Shown here: positions 28,007 to 36,607 of the stretch, piece after piece
Layout: every line of letters starts with the position of its first letter
How positions within the stretch are numbered: the first letter of the stretch is position 1
Origin: Sphingomonas chungangi
GTDB taxonomy: Bacteria; Pseudomonadota; Alphaproteobacteria; Sphingomonadales; Sphingomonadaceae
Direction of reading: 5' to 3'
Length of the DNA stretch: 64,000 bases
NCBI RefSeq assembly: GCF_013778325.1
Contig: NZ_JACEIB010000007.1
Location: forward strand, 186,001-250,000
Position numbers and translations under genes: made by a program
Notes under the pieces: generated by a model
The model's database searches: none
The model's input: only the letters and a program-made list of their open reading frames with translations
What the model was told of the DNA's origin: nothing

Positions 28007-29411
28007 GCCCCTTGATGTCGCCCGACAGGTCGGCGACCTCGCCCGCCTCGAAACTGGCGACCGGATAGGCGCAGTAATCGGCGGCATAATAGGCGCTCGG
28101 CCTGTGATTACCGGAGGCGCCGAGGCCGCCGAACGGCATGGTGCCGGCAGCGCCAGTCGTCGGCCGGTTCCAGTTGAGCACGCCAGCGCGCGCGCGGTCG
28201 GCATAGCGGCGCCACAGCGTCTCGTCGGCCGAGATCAGGCCGCCGGAGAGGCCGAACGCGGTGTCGTTGGCCGCCTTGATCGCCGCGGCGAAGTCGGGGA
28301 CGCGGGTCGCCTGCAGCACCGGCGCGAAGATCTCGACATCGGGCACGTCAAGGCCGGTCACGTCGAGGATGGTGGGGGTGACAAACGCTTCCGATCGGCC
28401 CTCGATGCGCTCGAACGGGCGGATTACCTTCGCACCCTTGTCGATCAGCGCGGCGACGGCCTTGTGTGCGTTGGCGGCGGCGGTTGCCGAGATCAGCGGG
28501 CCGAAGGTCGGCTCCGGATTTTCGTCCCATGCGCCGATGGTGAGGCGGTCCGCCATGGCGGCGACGGCCTCGACAATCGCGTCGCCGGCCGCGCCCTCCG
28601 GCACGATCAGCCGCCGCGCGCAGGAGCAGCGCTGACCGCTGGTGATGAAGGCCGACTGCACCGCGATCGAGGCGATCGCTTGCGTCTCGCCGTCCCACGC
28701 GATCAGCGGGTTGTTGCCGCCGAGTTCGAGCGCGAGGATCACCTCGGGCCGATCCACGAACACCCGCCGGAAATGCGCGCCCGCGCCTGCCGATCCGGTA
28801 AACAGCAGCCCGTCGATATGCCCGTCCAGCAGCGCCGCGCCGGTGTCGCGTCCGCCCTGCAGCACCTGGAACACGCCTTCCGGCAACCCCGCCTCGGCCC
28901 AGCATTGCGCCATCAGCTCGCCGACCCAGGGCGTCTCCTCGGAGGGCTTGAACACCACCGTGTCGCCCGCCAGCAGCGCCGGGACGATGTGGCCGTTGGG
29001 CAGGTGTCCGGGGAAATTGTACGGCCCCAGCACCGCCATCACGCCGTGCGGGCGGTGGCGCAGGATCGCGCGGCCGAACGCCATGCCCTGTTCGCGTGTC
29101 CCCGCGCGCTCGGCCTGTGCCTTGATCGACGTCTCGATCTTGGCGACCATGGTGGCGGCCTCCTGCTTGCCCTCCCATGCGGGCTTGCCGGTTTCCTGCG
29201 AGATGGCGCGGGCGAGCGCGTCGGCATTGGCTTCCAGCGCCGCCTTGTAGGCGCGGACGAAGGCGATGCGGTCATCGAGTGGGATGACGGACCAGCTTTC
29301 GAACGCCGTGCGTGCGACGGCGAGGGCGGCGGAGACCTGCTCCGGCCCGGCCGCCTCGCCAGTCCAGAGGGTCTCGCCGGTGGCGGGATTGGTAGAGGTG
29401 AACGTGGTCAT
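27993..29411 (-). CDS. astD: succinylglutamate-semialdehyde dehydrogenase
   Basis: Oxidises N-succinylglutamate semialdehyde to succinylglutamate in the arginine succinyltransferase (AST) pathway. The 472-residue aldehyde dehydrogenase has the AstD-like GPYNFPGHLPNGHIVPALLAG segment, the general base in LELGGNNP and the nucleophile C262 in SGQRCSCARR. The ATG at 29411 is chosen; the longer frame upstream (LRRYAPRND) is coded by a dispersed repeat. No astA, astB, astC or astE gene is nearby, so the pathway genes are scattered or the enzyme has a related substrate. Confidence 0.88.
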   Translation of the reverse strand: MTTFTSTNPATGETLWTGEAAGPEQVSAALAVARTAFESWSVIPLDDRIAFVRAYKAALEANADALARAISQETGKPAWEGKQEAATMVAKIETSIKAQAERAGTREQGMAFGRAILRHRPHGVMAVLGPYNFPGHLPNGHIVPALLAGDTVVFKPSEETPWVGELMAQCWAEAGLPEGVFQVLQGGRDTGAALLDGHIDGLLFTGSAGAGAHFRRVFVDRPEVILALELGGNNPLIAWDGETQAIASIAVQSAFITSGQRCSCARRLIVPEGAAGDAIVEAVAAMADRLTIGAWDENPEPTFGPLISATAAANAHKAVAALIDKGAKVIRPFERIEGRSEAFVTPTILDVTGLDVPDVEIFAPVLQATRVPDFAAAIKAANDTAFGLSGGLISADETLWRRYADRARAGVLNWNRPTTGAAGTMPFGGLGASGNHRPSAYYAADYCAYPVASFEAGEVADLSGDIKGLKPA

Positions 29412-29467
29412 GCGCGGGATGTAGGACGTTTGTTTCGGGAGCGACACCCCCTCGTCCGACCCGTTCT

Positions 29468-29552
29468 CGTCATTGCGAGGAGCGTAGCGACGAAGCAATC
29501 CATCGACGCGGCGTTTGCGGCTCTGGATTGCTTCGCTTCGCTCGCAATGACG
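29468..29552. repeat. family B palindromic repeat (CATTGCGAG type)
   Basis: Left arm CGTCATTGCGAGGAGCG..GAAGCAATCCA and right arm TGGATTGCTTCGCTTCGCTCGCAATGACG form a long imperfect hairpin between astD and the TonB receptor gene. Elements with this sequence are widespread in proteobacterial genomes as REP-like units. It is distinct from family A. Confidence 0.85.
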
Positions 29553-29555
29553 ATC

Positions 29556-31751
29556 CTACAATTGCCACTCCGCCTGGGCGAAGACGGTCCGCTGGGGGAA
29601 GGGATGGAAGAGGAAATATTTGTCGTTGTTGACGTTGTCGACGCCCACCGCGAAGGTCATGTGCTCGCCGGCCTTCACCTGCGCGCGTAGGTCCACGACG
29701 AGATATTTGTAGAAACCGCCATAGGTGTTGCCGACCACGTCGCTATTGTCGAGCGCGCCGTAGTTGCGGCTCGAATAGCGACCCGCAGCGGTGAGCGAGA
29801 TCGCGTCGGTCGGCCGCCAGGTGCCGACCAGCGTCGCCTTCCAGCGCGGCACCGAGGGCAGCAGCTTGCCCTCCGCCGCCGGCAGCGCCGGGTCGCTCCG
29901 CGTCTCGGCATCGGCATAGGTGACGCTCCCCGAAAGATCGACGCGCGGCAGCAGGTCGGTGCGGTTCACCGCGAGTTCGATGCCCCGCGCGCGGGTACGC
30001 GGCACGTTCTGCACGAAGGTGGCGGCCGCGCCGTTCAGCGTGCCGGTCTGCGAGATCAGCGCGTCCTTCACCACCTCGTTGAACAGCGACAGGCGGATCG
30101 ACCCGTGCGCGTCGTGGCGCTCGATCGCCAGTTCCTCGGACAATGCGCGCTCAGGCTTGAGGTTCGGGTCGGGAATGGCGGCCACGGGCGGCGTGACGAC
30201 GAGCTGGTAGAGTTCGCCCACCGTTGGGAAGCGCCACGCCTCGCCGAAGGAGGCGCGGATCGTCCAGTCGCGATAAGGCGCCCATGCCAACGAGGCCTTG
30301 GGGGAAAATCTGTTCGCGGACAGCTCCGGCTGGTCGACGGACTTGAAGGGCGAGAGCGAGAAGTTCCGTCCGTCATAGGCCTTCCACCATTCGTAACGCC
30401 CGCCCGCCGTCAACGTGAGATGCGGCAACAGCGTCCACGCATCCTGCGCCCAGATGGCGGCGGTGCGGGTGCGGCCCTTCGATTGCAGGTTGAGCGCACC
30501 CTGATCGCCGCCCAGCCATTCGGTCGTCGCATAGCGGTTGCTGTCGAGGCGGAACCAGTCGCCATGCGCGCCGAAGCTGATCGCGTGCGCTGCGATTGGG
30601 CGCCAGACGGCCTTGGCGTCGAGCGTCCTCCAGCCCGTGCCGTCGAGCCGGGTGACGTTGCCCGGTTCGCCGCTGCTCGCCGCCGGCAGCAGCCCGGTCG
30701 GCACCGCCTGCCGGTCCCGCGCGAAATCGTAGAGCGTGCCGATCACCTGCCAGTCGAGCCTGCCGCTCGCTCCCGTCGCGGAGAGGGAGTGGGACCAATG
30801 GCGCTGATCGGTGTCGTAGATGCCGCTGGAGAAGCCGGAGGTGTAGGCACCGTCCGCCAGATAGGTCTCGGCATGGGCGTGCGTCTGGTTGAGGAACAGC
30901 CCGCCAACATAGGTGAGGCGGATGACCGGCGTCACGTCGAGCGCGGCTTTGAGCTTGATATGGTCCTGCCGCTGGGTCTCGAGGCCGCTCGCGCCCAGCA
31001 CGCAGATCGGCATCGCATTCTTGTTGAGCGCATCGAAGGCGCCCGACGGGCAGGCGCCGGACTTGTTGGCGGTCACGTAGGTGAGCGGCTGGCCGTGGCT
31101 GGTGACGTGATCGACGCTGACGAACACGGCGAGCGGGCCGAAGCGGTCGCCGATCGTCGCACCGTACTGATAGCTCGGCAGCGTGTCCTTCGTGCCGTAC
31201 TGGCCGAAGCGCTGCACGCTGGTGCCCGCCGTCGCGGTTGCTTCCAGTTTGTCCGGCAGGCGGGTGGTGATGTTGACCACCGCGCCGATCGAATTGCCCG
31301 GATAGGCCGCCGAGAAAGGCCCGTAGAGCACGTCGATCCGCGCGATCTCCTGTGGGGAGACGAGGCTCCAGCGTGGGCTCGCCAAGGTGTTGTTGTTGCC
31401 GATCAGCGAGGAGAGCAGAACGCCATCCGCATAGATCAGGCTGCGCGCCGAGGCGCCGAGCCCGGACGTGCGCGTGGCGAGCGGCGCCTGCGTGTCGCCG
31501 ATGTGGCGCTTCCGCACGATCAGGCTGGGCAGGTACTTCACCGTATCCTCGACGTTCACGGCGTTGACGGTGGCCCCGATCGTCTTCGCGTCGATGGTGG
31601 CGCGGGTGACGGGCGCGTTCTCGATGCTCTCCTGCTGTTTCTGCGCGGTGACGAGGATGTCGCCGGGCGGCGCGTCGCCGGCGGCGAAGGCAGGTGTCGA
31701 AAGGGCTGCGGCGGCAAGCAAAGGCGCGCGCAGCCGGTGGCGGCTGGTCAT
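29556..31751 (-). CDS. TonB-dependent outer-membrane receptor (possible metal receptor)
   Basis: A 731-residue receptor: signal peptide ending PAFAAG, TonB-box-like GDILVTAQKQQE, a plug domain (about residues 40-160, with IYADGVLLSSL and PFSAAYPGNSIGAVVNI), and a 22-strand barrel ending FAQAEWQL. The ATG at 31751 has AGGGGA upstream and is preferred to an ATG at 31775. It is downstream of a DUF2946-like protein with a Met/His-rich segment, a pairing I associate with copper or other metal handling, so a metal or metallophore substrate is inferred. The plug is unlike that of the second receptor at 32471. Confidence 0.88.
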   Translation of the reverse strand: MTSRHRLRAPLLAAAALSTPAFAAGDAPPGDILVTAQKQQESIENAPVTRATIDAKTIGATVNAVNVEDTVKYLPSLIVRKRHIGDTQAPLATRTSGLGASARSLIYADGVLLSSLIGNNNTLASPRWSLVSPQEIARIDVLYGPFSAAYPGNSIGAVVNITTRLPDKLEATATAGTSVQRFGQYGTKDTLPSYQYGATIGDRFGPLAVFVSVDHVTSHGQPLTYVTANKSGACPSGAFDALNKNAMPICVLGASGLETQRQDHIKLKAALDVTPVIRLTYVGGLFLNQTHAHAETYLADGAYTSGFSSGIYDTDQRHWSHSLSATGASGRLDWQVIGTLYDFARDRQAVPTGLLPAASSGEPGNVTRLDGTGWRTLDAKAVWRPIAAHAISFGAHGDWFRLDSNRYATTEWLGGDQGALNLQSKGRTRTAAIWAQDAWTLLPHLTLTAGGRYEWWKAYDGRNFSLSPFKSVDQPELSANRFSPKASLAWAPYRDWTIRASFGEAWRFPTVGELYQLVVTPPVAAIPDPNLKPERALSEELAIERHDAHGSIRLSLFNEVVKDALISQTGTLNGAAATFVQNVPRTRARGIELAVNRTDLLPRVDLSGSVTYADAETRSDPALPAAEGKLLPSVPRWKATLVGTWRPTDAISLTAAGRYSSRNYGALDNSDVVGNTYGGFYKYLVVDLRAQVKAGEHMTFAVGVDNVNNDKYFLFHPFPQRTVFAQAEWQL

Positions 31752-31820
31752 AAAAATCCCCTTGTCTGAAAGCATGCGCGGCCACGCTCCCGTCAGCGGA
31801 GGCGGCGCGCAGATGGCGGT

Positions 31821-32222
31821 TCAGGCGAGCGGAGGTGGTCCGGTCGAGGGGGGTGGCGGTGCTGCGAGACCGCGACCGATCGTGACGGCGAAGGGTCTTG
31901 CGGCCGGCGCCTCGGCCTCCTGCGCTGGCGGCAGATCCAGCACAGGCAGCAGCGGTTCCGCGAAGGCGAGGCCGAGGTGCGCGAAGGTGCAGGGATGGTC
32001 CTGCATCGGCTGCGGGCCGTGATCGGCCTTGCCGTGCTTCATGGTCATGCCCGGCATCGCCATCGGCATGTCCATCGGGCCGGAGCCCGAGCACATCGTG
32101 ATATGGAAGCCTTGCGTGTCGGAGACGGGCATCCAGCCTTCCGGCACGAGGATGCGCAGCGCCATCGCGCAGGCGAGCACCGCCAGCACGAGCATCCGAT
32201 GGCCCCTCGACCCGGTGCGCAT
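31821..32222 (-). CDS. DUF2946-like small protein with Met/His-rich segment
   Basis: A 133-residue protein with one N-terminal hydrophobic segment (MLVLAVLACAMALRILVP), a central run rich in Met and His (MCSGSGPMDMPMAMPGMTMK, then HGKADHGPQPMQDH), a conserved-looking CTFAHLG and a Pro-rich tail. This is how DUF2946 proteins look; they are found with copper-related TonB receptors and are predicted to bind metal at the inner membrane or periplasm. The start could be the ATG at 32222 or a GTG at 32234. It is 69 bp upstream of the receptor gene on the same strand, presumably one operon. Confidence 0.7.
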   Translation of the reverse strand: MRTGSRGHRMLVLAVLACAMALRILVPEGWMPVSDTQGFHITMCSGSGPMDMPMAMPGMTMKHGKADHGPQPMQDHPCTFAHLGLAFAEPLLPVLDLPPAQEAEAPAARPFAVTIGRGLAAPPPPSTGPPPLA

Positions 32223-32337
32223 CGCCTCGATCACGGGGCCGGCTTTGCGCCGCGCGGCGCGCGAGGGCAAGCGGACTTTGGTGCGATGGCGGTTGCGCGC
32301 TGCATGGCCCGGAGACCGACGGGCGAACGGATTTATT

Positions 32338-32461
32338 CCCCTCCCTGGGAGGGAGGGGTCAAGGGCGGGTCCTGGGCCGCGATACGGCAATCAAGCAGAT
32401 TGGCGTGGGCGTCGCACGCGACTCCACCCATCCCCAGCCCCCCTCCCTTGCAGGGAGGGGG
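32338..32461. repeat. family C intergenic repeat (CTCCCT hairpins), copy 2
   Basis: Left hairpin CCCTCCCTGGGAGGGAGGGG at about 32340-32359 and right hairpin CCCCTCCCTTGCAGGGAGGGG at about 32440-32460 with a less symmetrical centre. It separates the end of the second TonB receptor gene from the start region of the DUF2946-like gene. Confidence 0.65.
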
Positions 32462-32470
32462 CTCTACCGA

Positions 32471-34729
32471 TCAGAAGGTGACGCGGAACTCGCCGCCGAT
32501 GATGCGCGGTTCGTTGATCATGCCGGTCAGGTTGTTGAAGTCGATCGCACTGATTGAGCGCAGCTGGTTGGTGATGTTGCGCGCGAACGCCGCGACCTCC
32601 CAATGCTGCGGTGCCTTGTAGCCGATCTTCAGGCCGCCCTCGGTGAGCGATCGCCCGCGGAACTCGGCGGCGTCGTAAAGGAAGTAGTTGATCCGGCTGC
32701 GATAGGCCCAATCGGTATAGGCGTAGATCTCGCCGCCATTGGCGAGCGGCACGCCATAGCGCGCCGTCACGTTGAACACATAACGCGGCGCCTGCGGAAG
32801 CGGATTGCCGTCGATCACCGCGCGCCCGTTGACGATCGGATCGAGCACGGTGCAGGCCGCGCCGCAGAAACCGATGGCGAGCCCCGGATCGCGGATCTGG
32901 GTGTAGTTCCAGCTGCCGCCCGCGGTCAGATCGAGATGGTCGAGGGGCCGCACGTCGAGCTGCGCCTCGATGCCGTAGCCAACCGCCTGATCGATGTTGA
33001 GCAGGGTCGCCGAGTTGGTCGCGCCGCCAACCTGCGTCGCCTGCAGGTTGTTGGTCCGCCACCAGTAGCCGTCGATGTCGAAGTGCAGCTTGTGATCGAG
33101 GCTTTCCATCTTCAGGCCGCCCTCGGCCGAGATGGTGGTCTGCTTCTTGGCGACGTTCGGCACCGATCCGAAGGTTACGCGATCCTGGATCGCCGGGCCT
33201 TGATAGCCGGTGGCGACGCGGGCGTAGAGGTTGACCGTCCGGGTCATCGCATAGGTCGCGCTGCCGTCCCAGGTCACGTCCGAGCCCTTGGCGCGGGTGA
33301 CGAGCGGGAGCAGCAGGCCGCCGGTGATGCCGGGCGTATCGCCATCGACGAAGTCGCGCTTCTTGTCGTGGCTGTACCGCACGCCTGCGCGCAGCGTCAG
33401 CTTGTCCGTCGCCTTGTATTCGCCCGAGGCGAAGATGCCGTAATTCTGGTTCGTGTCCTTGTGGAAGACGTCGCCATCCTGCGTGCCGGCCGTGTCGAAA
33501 TCCAGTTCCTGATAATTCAGCTTCTGGTGGAAGTAATAGGCGCCGCCCTGCACGCGGAAGCCGCCGAACTCATCCGAGGCGAAGCGCAGCTCCTGGCTGA
33601 ATTCGTGCGGGTTGACGATGTCGCCGGTATTGTCCGGAAAGCCGCCGGCGTTGAGCGCTGGCGGCGCGACGATCGGATTGCCGTTGCCGGTCGGAAAGGG
33701 ATAGGCGTTGCCGCCGTCGATGTCGCCGATCGACTTGACGTGCGCGCTCTCATAGCCGGTCACCGAATAGAGCGTGCCCAGCCCGTCGAAGTGATAGTCT
33801 AGGTGGAGGTTGGTGCCCCACTGGGTTTCCTTCTGCGTGCTGATCCCGTCCTGCGAGACGTGATCCTTGTCGAAGCCGGTGTTGAAATGGTTGCTGCCGG
33901 GCTCGAACAGGCCGGCGCGGAACAGGCGGGGCTCGCCGTCCAGATCGCGGGCGTGGACGTCGACGCGGGCGTGGAAGTCGCCGCTGGTGTAGGCGAGCTG
34001 GAAGCGGCCGGCGAGATCGCGATAGCCTTCCAGATGCTTGGGCGCGAAGCCGTTGGTGGCGTCGTTGGTCACCCAGCCGTCGCGGCGCTGAAGCAGGCCC
34101 GAGGCGCGGAAGGAAAGGCCATCGCCGATCGGGCCGCCCACGGCGCCCTCGGCGTTGACGGTGTTGTAGGTCGCCCAGCTTCCGCTGACATAGCCGCCGA
34201 ACGTGTCGGTCGGAGTCTGCGGATCGAGCTTGACCACGCCAGCCGGGGTGTTGCGGCCGAACAGGGTGCCCTGCGGCCCGCGCAGCACCTCGACGTTGGA
34301 GAGATCGAACACCGGGAAGGCCTTGAGGAAGGCGCTTTCCACGGCGACGTCGTCGATCACGACCGAGACGGGCTGCTGCGCGTTCGGATCGAAATCGGTG
34401 TTGCCGAGTCCGCGGATGTAGAAGCGCGGCTGGGTGCGGCCGAACGAGCTCTCGATTTGGAGGCTCGGCGTGCGCGAGGAGAGGAAACGGATGTCGAGGC
34501 CGGAAGAGTTCAGCACGGCCAGTTTCTCGCCGCTGATCGCGGTGACGGCGACCGGCACGTTCTTCGCCGATTCGGCGCGGCGTGTGGCGGTGACGACGAT
34601 CTCGCCGGGCTGCGCGGCGGCGACCTGCGAGGTCGGCCCTTCCTGCGCATGAACGGATGCGGCGGCGAAAACGGAGGCGCCGCAAAGCAGCGCGCGCGAA
34701 ACGGTCGTGCGGACAGTGGTCGAGTTCAT
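32471..34729 (-). CDS. TonB-dependent outer-membrane receptor
   Basis: A 752-residue receptor with a signal peptide (cut after SVHAQ near residue 24), the TonB-box-like PGEIVVTATRRAES, a plug domain containing FYIRGLGNTDFDP and VLRGPQGTLFGRNTPAG, and a beta-barrel ending GGEFRVTF with the C-terminal Phe expected for BAM-assembled barrels. The plug is of the large group used in sphingomonads for siderophores, plant compounds and many other ligands, so the substrate cannot be named. The long frame upstream of the ATG at 34729 is non-coding. Confidence 0.9.
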   Translation of the reverse strand: MNSTTVRTTVSRALLCGASVFAAASVHAQEGPTSQVAAAQPGEIVVTATRRAESAKNVPVAVTAISGEKLAVLNSSGLDIRFLSSRTPSLQIESSFGRTQPRFYIRGLGNTDFDPNAQQPVSVVIDDVAVESAFLKAFPVFDLSNVEVLRGPQGTLFGRNTPAGVVKLDPQTPTDTFGGYVSGSWATYNTVNAEGAVGGPIGDGLSFRASGLLQRRDGWVTNDATNGFAPKHLEGYRDLAGRFQLAYTSGDFHARVDVHARDLDGEPRLFRAGLFEPGSNHFNTGFDKDHVSQDGISTQKETQWGTNLHLDYHFDGLGTLYSVTGYESAHVKSIGDIDGGNAYPFPTGNGNPIVAPPALNAGGFPDNTGDIVNPHEFSQELRFASDEFGGFRVQGGAYYFHQKLNYQELDFDTAGTQDGDVFHKDTNQNYGIFASGEYKATDKLTLRAGVRYSHDKKRDFVDGDTPGITGGLLLPLVTRAKGSDVTWDGSATYAMTRTVNLYARVATGYQGPAIQDRVTFGSVPNVAKKQTTISAEGGLKMESLDHKLHFDIDGYWWRTNNLQATQVGGATNSATLLNIDQAVGYGIEAQLDVRPLDHLDLTAGGSWNYTQIRDPGLAIGFCGAACTVLDPIVNGRAVIDGNPLPQAPRYVFNVTARYGVPLANGGEIYAYTDWAYRSRINYFLYDAAEFRGRSLTEGGLKIGYKAPQHWEVAAFARNITNQLRSISAIDFNNLTGMINEPRIIGGEFRVTF

Positions 34730-34824
34730 GAATACCCCCAAAGTGGCCGCGGCATCCTCTCCCGTCGGCGCTTTGCTCTCGTCTTTGAAGAGTCGCGCGC
34801 CGGTAACATTCGTGACTTTCCCTC

Positions 34825-35304
34825 TCAAGCGATGCGTGGTCGCATGTCCGCTTCGTGTCCAAACCGTTGCAGGATTGCCGCACGCGCGACGTCCTTGGGG
34901 CGGGCGAAGAGGCGGCATTGGTAGATCAGTTCGGGGATAGACGGGACGGGGAAGGTGACATCGCCGAGGGGGATTGCGATGCGCGTGACCGGGCGGAGTT
35001 CCCGCCAGTCATCCGGGCCAAGCACGTGGAATCCGGCCATGATGTCGATGGGGAGCGGGAGGCCGGTCCAGCGCGCGAACAAATCGGAGCGGAAGCGGTC
35101 GGAAGGTTGAGAGGTACCGGTGAGGCCGAGTCGGGTGAGGAGTGCCTCGGCATCGCGCCGGCTGGCGAGCAGATCGACGTCGGCGACGGGAATGTCGGCA
35201 CCATGCAACGCGGCGGCGGCGCTGGCGATGATCCACCAAGAATCGCGGGCGTCGCGCATCGTGTCGGCGATGGCGAGGAGGGTATCGTGAAGAGCGCGAT
35301 CCAT
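34825..35304 (-). CDS. nucleotidyltransferase-fold protein
   Basis: A 159-residue protein resembling minimal nucleotidyltransferases: helix, then ADIPVADVDLLASRRDAEAL with D42 and D44 as a D-x-D metal pair, and a C-terminal helical part (IPELIYQCRLFARPKDVARA) as in AbiEii/MNT-type proteins. The usual GS motif before the aspartates is replaced by LHGADIPVAD, so activity is uncertain. It lies 95 bp upstream of the TonB receptor gene on the same strand, and the link between them is unclear. Confidence 0.65.
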   Translation of the reverse strand: MDRALHDTLLAIADTMRDARDSWWIIASAAAALHGADIPVADVDLLASRRDAEALLTRLGLTGTSQPSDRFRSDLFARWTGLPLPIDIMAGFHVLGPDDWRELRPVTRIAIPLGDVTFPVPSIPELIYQCRLFARPKDVARAAILQRFGHEADMRPRIA

Positions 35305-35324
35305 GCGCCATTATCGCCGCCATC

Positions 35325-35453
35325 CCCCCTCCCTGGAAGAGAGGGGCCGGGGGTGGGTGGAGGTGCGCGCGACTTTCGGGTCACCGCGCGTGATGGCGGT
35401 ATCGTGACCCAAGATCCACTCCTATCCCCTGCCTTTCAGGGAGGGGGCAGCCT
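35325..35453. repeat. family C intergenic repeat, copy 3
   Basis: CCCCCCTCCCTGGAAGAGAG at the left and CCCTGCCTTTCAGGGAGGGGGC at the right (each shorter than one hairpin arm pair) bracket an inner palindrome around TCGGGTCACC and GGTATCGTGACCC. It fills the gap between the nucleotidyltransferase gene start and the pirin gene end. Confidence 0.6.
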
Positions 35454-36376
35454 CACGGATAGCGGACCGGCTTCGGTTCCTCCGGCAGCGGAATGAATTC
35501 GTGCTCGTCGGGCACCGGGGCGAAGCGTTGCCCGCGCCAGTCGCTCTTGGCCTGCTCGATCCGCTCGGCGTCGCTGGAGACGAAGTTCCAGTAGATCTGC
35601 CGCCCTTCCGGGAAAGGCTCGCCGCCGGCCAGCATGAGCCGCGCCGGGCCGCCGTCGGCGCGCAGCACGATCTCGGCGCCGGGCTTGAGCACCACCAGCT
35701 CGTGGGACACGAACCCGCCGGTCTGGCCCTCGACCGCGAGCCGGCCCTCGATGACGTAGATCGCGCGTTCGATATGCTCGGCCTTCACCTGGTAGCGGGC
35801 GCCGAGCGCCAGCTGGATGTCGGCATAGACCATGTCCGAGAAGGTTTTCACCGGCGAGCGCAGCCCGTCCGATGTGCCGGCGATCAGCGTCAGCGTCACG
35901 CCGTCCGCTTGCGCGGAAGGGATTTCGTCGGCCTTGTGGTGGGAGAAGGAGGGCGCCGTCTCCTCATGCGCCCTGGGCAGCGCCACCCAGGTCTGCAGGC
36001 CGTAGAGGCTGGGGCCGCCGGCGCGCAGCGCCTGCGGCGAGCGCTCGGAATGGACGATGCCGGAGCCCGCCGTCATCCAGTTCACCTCGCCCGGCCGGAT
36101 CGCCTGCACCGATCCGACCGAATCGCGGTGCATGATCTCGCCGTCGAGCAGGTAGGTGACGGTGGCGAGGCCGATATGCGGGTGCGGGCGCACGTCCAGC
36201 CCCTCGCCGCCCTTGAAGGCAACCGGGCCCATCTGATCGAAGAAGATGAAGGGGCCGACCATGCGGCGATGCGCGGACGGCAAGGCGCGGCGCACCTTGA
36301 AGCCGTCTCCCAGATCGCGGGTGGGCGGCAGGATCACCATGTCGATGCCGTCTAAGTCATGCGGGCGAAGCGTCAT
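35453..36376 (-). CDS. pirin family protein (long form)
   Basis: A 307-residue bicupin with the pirin signature: HPHIGLATVTYLLDGEIMHRDSVG followed by PGEVNWMTAGSGIVHSER. The conserved His and Glu residues of the N-terminal metal site are present. Pirins are iron-binding and some (E. coli YhhW) have quercetin 2,3-dioxygenase activity, but the physiological role is usually unknown. The ATG at 36376 has AAAGGA upstream; the longer open frame to 36445 is coded by a family A repeat. A second, shorter pirin follows upstream on the same strand. Confidence 0.9.
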   Translation of the reverse strand: MTLRPHDLDGIDMVILPPTRDLGDGFKVRRALPSAHRRMVGPFIFFDQMGPVAFKGGEGLDVRPHPHIGLATVTYLLDGEIMHRDSVGSVQAIRPGEVNWMTAGSGIVHSERSPQALRAGGPSLYGLQTWVALPRAHEETAPSFSHHKADEIPSAQADGVTLTLIAGTSDGLRSPVKTFSDMVYADIQLALGARYQVKAEHIERAIYVIEGRLAVEGQTGGFVSHELVVLKPGAEIVLRADGGPARLMLAGGEPFPEGRQIYWNFVSSDAERIEQAKSDWRGQRFAPVPDEHEFIPLPEEPKPVRYP

Positions 36377-36415
36377 CGAGGAATCCTTTCTGTCTTCAGA
36401 ATAGTCGAACCTCCT

Positions 36416-36499
36416 CCGTTCGTCGCGAGCGAAGTCGAGGGACATGCGGCAGGCGATGGCGTTTGGGGCACCTGTCTCGACCTTGCCCGACGCAACGGA
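36416..36499. repeat. family A palindromic intergenic repeat, copy 4
   Basis: CCGTTCGTCGCGAGCGAAGTCGAGG at the left; the right arm (CTGTCTCGACCTTGCCCGACGCAACGG) is degenerate. It lies in the gap between the two pirin genes, upstream of the terminator hairpins. Confidence 0.65.
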
Positions 36500-36521
36500 G
36501 TTCCGGATCGGACCGTTAACG

Positions 36522-36564
36522 AAAAGCGGCCGCCGGAGCCGGGGAGAGGAGAGCCCCGGCGGCC
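36522..36564 (-). terminator. intrinsic terminator of the short pirin gene
   Basis: Read on the minus strand, GGCCGCCGGGG (36564-36554) pairs with CCCCGGCTCCGGCGGCC (36544-36528, two-base bulge) across a 9-base loop and is followed by GCTTTT (36527-36522). A second 8-bp hairpin, GGAAGCGG/CCGCTTCC, lies between it and the stop codon. Confidence 0.7.
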
Positions 36565-36568
36565 TTGC

Positions 36569-36598
36569 GGAAGCGGCGAGGGGGAAGGAACCGCTTCC
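36569..36598 (-). terminator. accessory hairpin before the pirin terminator
   Basis: GGAAGCGG (36569-36576) pairs with CCGCTTCC (36591-36598), 10 bp after the stop of the short pirin gene. Together with the next hairpin it forms a tandem transcript end. Confidence 0.45.
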
Positions 36599-36607
36599 GT
36601 GTCTTGA

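Noticed and set aside
29412-29498. N-terminal extension of astD
   Set aside because: The extension (LRRYAPRND) is coded by the family B repeat; the ATG at 29411 gives the family N-terminus.
36377-36445. N-terminal extension of the long pirin
   Set aside because: The extension is translated from the family A repeat; the ATG at 36376 has its own ribosome site.
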